A stretch of 64,000 bases of DNA from Imbricaverruca yamaguchii (Eukaryota; Arthropoda; Thecostraca; Neoverrucidae). Of the stretch, positions 57,416 through 64,000 are shown piece after piece (within the stretch, counting starts at the first letter, position 1; each line of letters opens with the position of its first letter). Location of the stretch: assembly GCA_034440575.1 (NCBI GenBank), contig JAOTOL010001214.1:124001-188000 (forward strand). Reading direction: 5' to 3'. The position numbers were made by a program, and so were the translations under genes. The notes below the pieces were generated by a model. It was not told the DNA's origin, made no database searches, and was given only the letters and a program-made list of their open reading frames with translations.

Positions 57416-58636
57416 CGGCGACTCGAGCCCTGTGTGCCGGTGTCGGAACTGGGGGGGGGGCAGACCAATACAGTGTGCGGCTCCGTCAACCCACACGTGT
57501 GTCCGGCGGTCTGGCCGCGCTGCTCGTTTGCAATGTGTCCGCGTCACGACACCGATGGCGCCGTGACGTCACGTGACGCCATGTGACGTCACGGCGATAC
57601 GTCACGGCCCGTCACGCAGTGTCGGCTGGTAGATAGGTCACGCGGTGTCAGCCGGTCGATACGTCACGTGTAGTGGCCGTCATCATGTTGCGCTAGTTGC
57701 ATGTGAAATGGCATGCTGCGTTGTTGTCGGTGACGTAGACATAAGTCTATCACTGGTCAAAGGTAATGGAGCGATAGGTGAAGCTGGCAGATGCTGTAAA
57801 AAAAACATGCAAAAGCCGCGACATACTGTGGTGCGGAACTTGATCCATGGACTTCGCACCACCTTTTGTTGAAAAGATGAATTATAAATTTGTTTTCTTT
57901 GGTCTCGGGATTCGTTGGTTTTTACAATAAGCAATGTCTTTATGCAGCTATTGCTATTATCGAGCATTACGACTATGAATGCTGCGTTGGAAGCAGGGGC
58001 ATGTCAGAGGGGCCGGGTCCGACGGTGTTGGGGTGGAAATGAAGAAATTCCCGTCTCCTTCCCCAGGGAGATGTGACCCAAAAATATCGCCCAGGTTCGA
58101 ACAAATTGCACTTGGGCCGAAAAAATCGCACCGGGGCCCCAACAATCCCACTGGGACCCGGCACAAATAAAGCTTGAGCCCCGAGAGGTTAAGCAGAGAC
58201 CCCGTAAAATCACTCCGGGCAGGAAGATCGCTCCTAAGCACCACACGCCGCGTTTTACCATCAAATCGCCAAAGTCACCACAAATTGGTATCGACAAATA
58301 GTGCACCGGGACTCCACAGAAATCCAGCTGAGGCTCAGAGAAGTAGAGAAGTTCAAACAAACCTAGAACAATGTGGAACGTGTTTCAATCCAGTGAATTG
58401 GAGACCATGATGGTGAGTTGTGCACATACACAATAAGTTGTCACGAAATATTTAAATACAAAATTTGGCCCCTTTGACAAATAGCAGTCGAAGTCCGTAT
58501 AATTTTTTTGAATGGGGATAAGTGAGCCACCTCCAGCTCAGCTGTCCCGCTGCCGCAAATGCTCGGTACGCCACTGGTAGGAAGTCCGGCTGAAGGCCAT
58601 TCTACTTTAAGCATTTTGCCAAGGCAGGCCGGGGCA
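57416..58636. other. No gene recognised
   Basis: CpG-rich GTCACG words with a CRE pair (57540-57670), then degenerate ~20-bp GGGxCC/AAATCGC periodicity at 58065-58340. Confidence 0.45.
57561..57594. promoter_or_regulatory. Pair of CRE palindromes in inverted arrangement
   Basis: CCGTGACGTCAC and GTGACGTCACGG are 12-bp arms around a 10-bp centre; each contains the full CREB/ATF site TGACGTCA. The surrounding 57480-57670 is rich in GTCACG words. Confidence 0.4.
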
Positions 58637-58815
58637 GGGGGCGGGATGGCCGAGTGGTTAAGGTGTCGGGCTATGGGTACCAAAGGTCCCGGGTTCGATT
58701 CAGGCGTCACTCAGGACATTTCCCAATCCCGCGACCCACCGGCGAAACAGTGTGGGCGGCGCCATTAGCCGTGAATGTGCATAAAGTGTGTCGTGAACCA
58801 ACCAATAAACAAACA
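58637..58815 (+). mobile_element. tRNA-derived SINE, family 3 (Ser/Leu-like head)
   Basis: The head GATGGCCGAGTGGTTAAGG and box B GGGTTCGATTC look like a class II tRNA. The body CGCGACCCACCGGCGAAAC follows, with a tail AACCAACCAATAAACAAAC. Confidence 0.65.
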
Positions 58816-59826
58816 AACAGGCCGGGGCAGAGCAATTCTCTCGTGAACTCGTATGGAAAACGTATGTTTCTGGCTGATATAGCGTGTCGTTCTGCTGTCC
58901 GGCCCCTTTGCTTGCTCTTACCGCGCTGGGCGTGAGGTTGCTCAAATGTGGTGAAGGTAGCAGTGCGCGCTAGAGGTGGTCGATGGGCTTTCGTTTTCTC
59001 ACAGCCGCCTTTTCTGGGTTCGGAGCTGGCAGGCAACTTAAAATATTTTCAGAATGAGGGTTAAGGCTCCCGTGATCATTTTTTTTTGTCGGCGAGTGTT
59101 CTTGCCGGCTATGCATGGACATTTCGTCGTTTACCTTTCTAGGTTGTGCCATCTAAATTTGACCTGTCACTAATTTTTATGACCTTGTAGTCGGCGCGCC
59201 CTTAAGCCCAAATAATCAATCACTCACTAATTTTTAGGAAATGCACTCATAGCTAGTGCACGCCGTCCTCAGTTGACGCTTCAACTGGTGTATGAATGAT
59301 AGCGCAAGCGTATGTGTGCTATGGTGTGTTAAAATGAATAAACGAATAAATAAACTAACAAACAAACGTCGACAGCGTGAACTTGGAGGGGGAGGGGAGG
59401 GGATGACCCCCCCCCCCCCGACAGCTGGCCAGAGCCGACCGTCCCACACTGCAGCGCCACCTCGACCGCTTGAGCGGGGAGGAGAGGGGTGACGCCCCAC
59501 GAAATAGTGCCGGTGTTGTGGCGGCACCTGCAGAGGCGGAGTCAGCGCTGGCGGTCTGGGAGGCGGACGAGATTTGCTCTACAAGCGTGCTAAGGCTTAG
59601 CATCCAGAGTGACCGCACGGACAGTGGAATGTGCCGGATACGACCTGTAGCGTAACAATGCCGCCACTGTCTTCCCCGGCACAGCGGCGTATCGAGGGTA
59701 ATCCAACATAGCACCCCCTCCCCTCCCTCCGCCGACCCGAGCGGCGCGGACAGATACGGCAACAGGTGGAGGACTCCATGGTCGTTCTGAACGGTGTGCG
59801 AACCAGCCCAAACCAAAGTGGTGTAG

Positions 59827-59828
<2 letters not shown>
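58816..59828. other. No gene recognised
   Basis: Contains a SINE-like tail (59183-59222), an AATAAACAAAC stretch (59336-59367), a C-run (59408-59419) and GC-rich unassigned sequence. Confidence 0.45.
59183..59222 (+). mobile_element. SINE-like 3' tail fragment, family 4
   Basis: GACCTTGTAGTCGGCGCGCC then CTTAAGCCCAAATAATCAA, the shortest copy. Confidence 0.3.
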
Positions 59829-59870
<42 letters not shown>

Positions 59871-59881
59871 TATTATTATTT

Positions 59882-59969
<88 letters not shown>
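59829..59969. repeat. Interrupted (TA)n microsatellite, ~140 bp
   Basis: Two TA runs separated by TTATTATTATTTTATT near 59868-59884. Confidence 0.95.
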
Positions 59970-59973
<4 letters not shown>

Positions 59974-60142
59974 TATAATATCAACACCTACCTCATGTCA
60001 CTCATGTGGGCAGCTATTAGACGATATCAGATCAGAAAAGGCACCGTATGTGTTAATCATGGCGTAGGCAATGCAACTGTTTCGCTAGTTAAGTAATTGT
60101 TAGGCAGTAAAGTAATTAAACATTTTAAAATTTTTTAGTTCA

Positions 60143-60602
60143 AGTTTTTTTTACTTTTCTTTTGCCAATGGGTAAAGCAGACCGAGAAACGTTGTTGGAA
60201 CTCAACCTGTCCTAACAAGAATGCTTACTTTAGCCACAATCCTCTATTTGAACTTCAATTTGGTAAATACGCAAAATTTATATGTAGTCAAAAACGAAAA
60301 ACGAAAAATTGAACTGATATGTTTTGTTGCATCCCTAAAGATAAGCAAACGCTGAAAGTTTCATTAAATATCTGTATCCGTTAAAGTGTGACTAGCTGAA
60401 CTTCTTTGGAGGTGTCCTCACTTGACCTTGACCAACTCGTTGACCCTAGATGACCTGACTTCAAAATTTTGAAACATCGTGCCAAATTGATGTGGGAAAA
60501 GGTATGCCAAATTCTGGCGCGCTGTCGCGCGCCGTTCGTCCTCTATCCGCGAAAAACCTGAGGGGGCGGTTGAAGACCCCGCACCGAGACGGGACGGGTT
60601 AA
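60143..60602 (-). mobile_element. Second copy of the TTAA-CCCGTC element, reverse orientation
   Basis: It ends with CCGAGACGGGACGGG followed by TTAA (60599-60602), mirroring the start of the copy at 38622. Shared landmarks in reverse complement include the GCGGATAG/CTATCCGC block, the TGTTGCATCC stretch and the GCAGACCGAGAAACGTTG stretch. Confidence 0.5.
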
Positions 60603-60734
60603 CTCTGGTCTCCTCAGTCGTAAGGTGTTCATAACCTGACAAGGTGCTAAGCACACTACACTGGCACTCCTGCTGCCACAGGCTAAACAGCCAAATGGAA
60701 GCAAACCATTAATGTTTCATACTTGAAGTGTACG

Positions 60735-61375
60735 CGCTTCAATCACACACACACACATGCTGCAGAGCATAGTGTATCTCACACACATTGTAGATCATAG
60801 TGTATCTCACACACACTGTAGAGCATAGTGTATCTCACACACACTGCAGAGCATAGTGTATCTCACAACATTGTGAGCATAGTGTATTTCACACACATTG
60901 TGAGCATAGTGTATCTAACACATTGTAGATCATAGTGTATCTCACACACATTGCAGAGCATAGTGTATCTCATACACATTGTAGATCATAGTGTATCTCA
61001 CACACACTGCAGAGCATAGTGTATCTCACACACACTGCTGAGCATAGTGTATCACACACACATTGTAGATCATAGTGTATCTCACACACACTGCAGAGCA
61101 TAGTGTATCTCACACACATTGTAGAGCATAGTGTACATTTCACACACATTGCTGAGCATAGTGTATCTCACACACATTGTAGATCATAGTGTATCTCACA
61201 CACACTGCAGAGCATAGTGTATCTCACACACATTGTAGAGCATAGTGTATCTCACACACACTGTAGAGCACAGTGTATCTCGCACATACTAAGGAGCATA
61301 ATGTATCTCACACACCCTGTAGAGGATAGTGCATCTCACACACACTGTAGAGGATAGTGTATCTCGTATACAGTG
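60735..61375. repeat. ~28-bp minisatellite, ~22 units
   Basis: Unit contains GAGCATAGTGTATCTCACAC with alternating TTGTAGATC and CTGCAGAGC segments. Confidence 0.9.
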
Positions 61376-63554
61376 CCGAGCTGGTACCCCTGCTCTACTG
61401 GAACGTGTCAACAGCCCAATGGCAGCATGGGCTGGAACATGGCCAGGGATGCCGTCAGAGTACGCATCGCTTGTGAGTCTGAACGTCTTCCACCAGTGGT
61501 GCCGAAGGTAAACAATCGCCGGCATGTGCCAGTCCAGCAGAAATGCCAACCATGTTGAGCATATTGATGTAGAAGCTGGTTCATATGTTCATGACTAGTC
61601 CATGCACCACGCTTTGTTTCATTTCCTGGAGCAGGTACTTGTCTCTTTCTACTGACCAGTGTTTGCATCACGTCCTGAAGCCGTAGCTCCTCTGACTGCT
61701 CCACTCCTAGTAGTCTTGATCGTGCATTCCTTTAGATCCATCCTGTGAGCCACATGCACAGCTGGCATATTATAGATTGTACCGAGCCGTTGGCGAGCGA
61801 TGCCATGGAGCACGGAGGTGAAGCGACAGTCGGAATCCTCTCAGTCCATGAATCGTTGAATCCTTCTGGGTGTGTTGTTTCATCCCATCTTGCTGATATC
61901 TCATCCAATAGTTCTTTTTGAGTTTGATGTTTTCCCCTGCAGTTGCTCCAACTCACCGTTGACGTGACGTTTTCCTTGTTTATATCGTCCATCTCGCTCA
62001 TTACCCCCTTTGAAGCTTCACCACTTCCTCCATTACTCATTTATTTTCCTGTTCCAAAACTCCGCTTATTCTGTATTTCAATCCAGAAAAACTCCGCTTA
62101 TTCTGTGTAAGTCTTAGCTTTTTAACACTTGATGACGATCAGAAAGCATAACACTCAATGAACGATACAGCATGTGCCTACTCCCTGATAATGGTGCGTT
62201 ACGTTCGTCTCGTTGCACAGCTATGTACGTCATGCACACGAATGTTCGAGCAGCATTCGTTTGCACAGCGTCATGAGCATGGAGTTAGTGCCCACCCGGC
62301 CTTGGCAGGTGACTCCACTAAGATAGAGACGGGCCGCGCGTCGCGCAGCTGTAAAGCGGAAGTGCCACCATATCTTCCCATGGGTGCGCTTTTCAGTTCA
62401 AGGACTGCGAATGACGCGGGCTGTGCTATCGTGAGTGGTCTCACTGCTGCGACGTTTACACTGTCCGCACATGTAATCGTCGACTCGCAGCCGGCTGTTG
62501 TTAGAAACTCGATGTGCATCGTTAAGGTGTGGAATGGAAATGGTCACACGATGTGGCTGATACTGCGCCGAAGGGGGAAGCCGGCAAGCCTTGCACTTGT
62601 GCACTTCCCTTTATTACCACATATATAAAAAGGCAATCAATGCCTTCTTCGGGCTTAAGTGACAGCAAGTATGGGATGTCATTAATGCTAACAAGCTCAG
62701 AACATTGAAAAGGTGCCTGGTGTTTTGGGAGTCATCAGCAAGAAATTATCCGTGGGAGGAAGTGATAGTTTCTAGGCTCAGGGTAGGCCACATATACACC
62801 GCTCATTAGTTGCCTGTTGATGAAGGAGTCGAAGCCCATCTGTGACCATTATGACGGACCGTTTACAACGTGTCCATGCTCTGTTGTAATGTCCCCGCTC
62901 TGGAGTACAGGAGAAACATATTTCTTTTGACGACGTGCTGTCTCGCTTAACACGGCATTGTCCGGGGAATGAATTCTGCCCCCCGTGGAATATTTGCGAT
63001 AACTTGAAGAGTATTCGCGATAACTTGGAAACGGGGTGAGATATCCGTACACTATTTGCAATAGTTGTCAATTGATCAATTATATGTCTCTTGCTGAAGT
63101 GAAAACTATAAGGTCACGATGGTTCAGGGCACCGTAACGACATCTTCACAGAGTTTTTACAATAACGCATCGGTGCGCACAAATGGTCATAGCATCCAAG
63201 CAAATGGACATATTTGATGTCGGTAACGGCAAGCGTGATAAAATCAGTAGGTACCTGACATTTGGTGGTGTTTTGTTTTTATCTTCAATATTGACATGTA
63301 GGCATGCCAAAGTAAAAACAATATTGATGTAAAAGGACTGACAAACGTCCTACCATGAGATACAAAATGTTCAAGAAGTGAAAAAGCTGTAGAAGACATG
63401 GCTACGACGAACGTCTGTACGTTGTCCCTAGTTATCTTGGTCTGTACCACATTGTAGGCAATTATCTATAGCAATGAGTGGGTTATGGCTTGAAATTTAC
63501 CACAGTGCGTTGCACGTGGGCGCAGGCGTATGGCCGCAGCGGGTTGACTGTTCC
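61376..63554. other. No gene recognised
   Basis: Two adjacent - strand frames (61732-62040 and 61408-61704) contain an acidic N-terminal part and TSHEHMNQLLHQYAQHGWHF. I cannot assign them; they could be one frameshifted ORF. Confidence 0.35.
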
Positions 63555-64000
63555 GCTGTGCGGTGCGGTGCGGTGGTGTCAGTGGTGTCAGTGGTGGTGG
63601 TGTCGGTGGTGTCAGTGGTGGTGTCGGGTCAGTGTCAGTAGTGGTAGCGGTCACTCGAGGGGCAGCTGAGGCGCCTCGCACCTAGTGGTGTCAGTGGTGT
63701 CAGTAGTGGTGGTGTCGGTGGTGTCGGTAGTGGTGGTGTCGGTAGTGGTGGTGTCGGTGGTGTCGGTAGTGGTGGTGTCGGTGGCATTAGCGGTGGTAGT
63801 GGTGGCTCGGGGGGCAGCTGCGCCACCTGACACCTGATGGTGTCGGTGGTGTCAGTGGTGTCAGTAGTGGTGGCTCGGGGGGCAGCTGCGCCACCTGACA
63901 CCTGATGGTGTCAGTGGTGTCAGTGGTGTCAGTAGTGGTAGCTCAGGGACAGCTGCGCCACCTGACACCTGATGGTGTCAGTTGTGTCAGTGGTGTCAGT
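63555..64000. repeat. (GGTGTCAGT)n-type minisatellite with a higher-order unit, running off the window
   Basis: Nine-base units GGTGTCAGT, GGTGTCGGT and AGTGGTGGT are grouped by a ~70-bp block containing GGGGCAGCTGCGCCACC and TGACACCTGATGG. Confidence 0.85.

Overview
The window looks like the genome of an invertebrate animal, most likely an arthropod and possibly a crustacean; no species can be assigned. The evidence is spliced genes with GT-AG introns and GC-rich coding exons, tRNA-derived SINEs, non-LTR retrotransposon fragments, DNA transposons with long inverted ends, and a very high load of minisatellites. It is repeat-dominated: more than twenty tandem arrays occupy a large share of the sequence, and the longest open frames (up to 906 codons) are artefacts of those arrays.

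Three host genes are supported by conserved protein sequence and compatible splice phases. (1) A claudin/PMP22-like four-helix membrane protein on the + strand (19555-25828; first exon(s) not in the window) carries two homologous, phase-incompatible copies of the TM4 exon and so looks like a mutually exclusive splicing unit. (2) The terminal exon of the chaperonin subunit CCT6 lies on the - strand (28815-28884), with a polyadenylation signal at 28656-28661. A SINE inserted exactly at its 3' splice site has duplicated that site. (3) The first two coding exons of a GT31 beta-1,3-galactosyltransferase-like enzyme lie on the + strand (54219-56264) and continue outside the window. Its introns are packed with minisatellites and its exon 2 acceptor is tandemly triplicated. 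A frameshifted THAP zinc-finger exon (45819-46091) and a few unidentified exon-like open frames (27781-28005, 41214-41635, 53081-53344) are weaker calls.

Layout: 1-9.3 kb has no recognisable gene, two SINEs, and 12-bp and 35-bp arrays. 9.3-12.4 kb is a large near-perfect palindrome holding two inverted copies of a transposon-associated ORF. 12.7-17.5 kb has 40-bp, ~15-bp and 22-bp arrays and a 2.6-kb TTAA-flanked element. 19.5-26.5 kb is the claudin-like gene. 26.9-33.8 kb is arrays, the CCT6 end and a Penelope-like palindrome. 34.4-38.2 kb holds a LINE endonuclease fragment and a DNA transposon with ~640-bp inverted ends. 38.6-43.8 kb is short repeats and hairpins. 44-48.7 kb is a cluster of LINE fragments around the THAP exon. 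49-53.8 kb is sparse. 54-57.4 kb is the galactosyltransferase-like gene and its arrays. 57.4-64 kb is SINEs, microsatellites and arrays.

The genes do not form a pathway. What they share is repeat activity acting on splice signals: a SINE target-site duplication of an acceptor, a minisatellite triplication of an acceptor, an array starting at a donor, and duplication of a whole exon.
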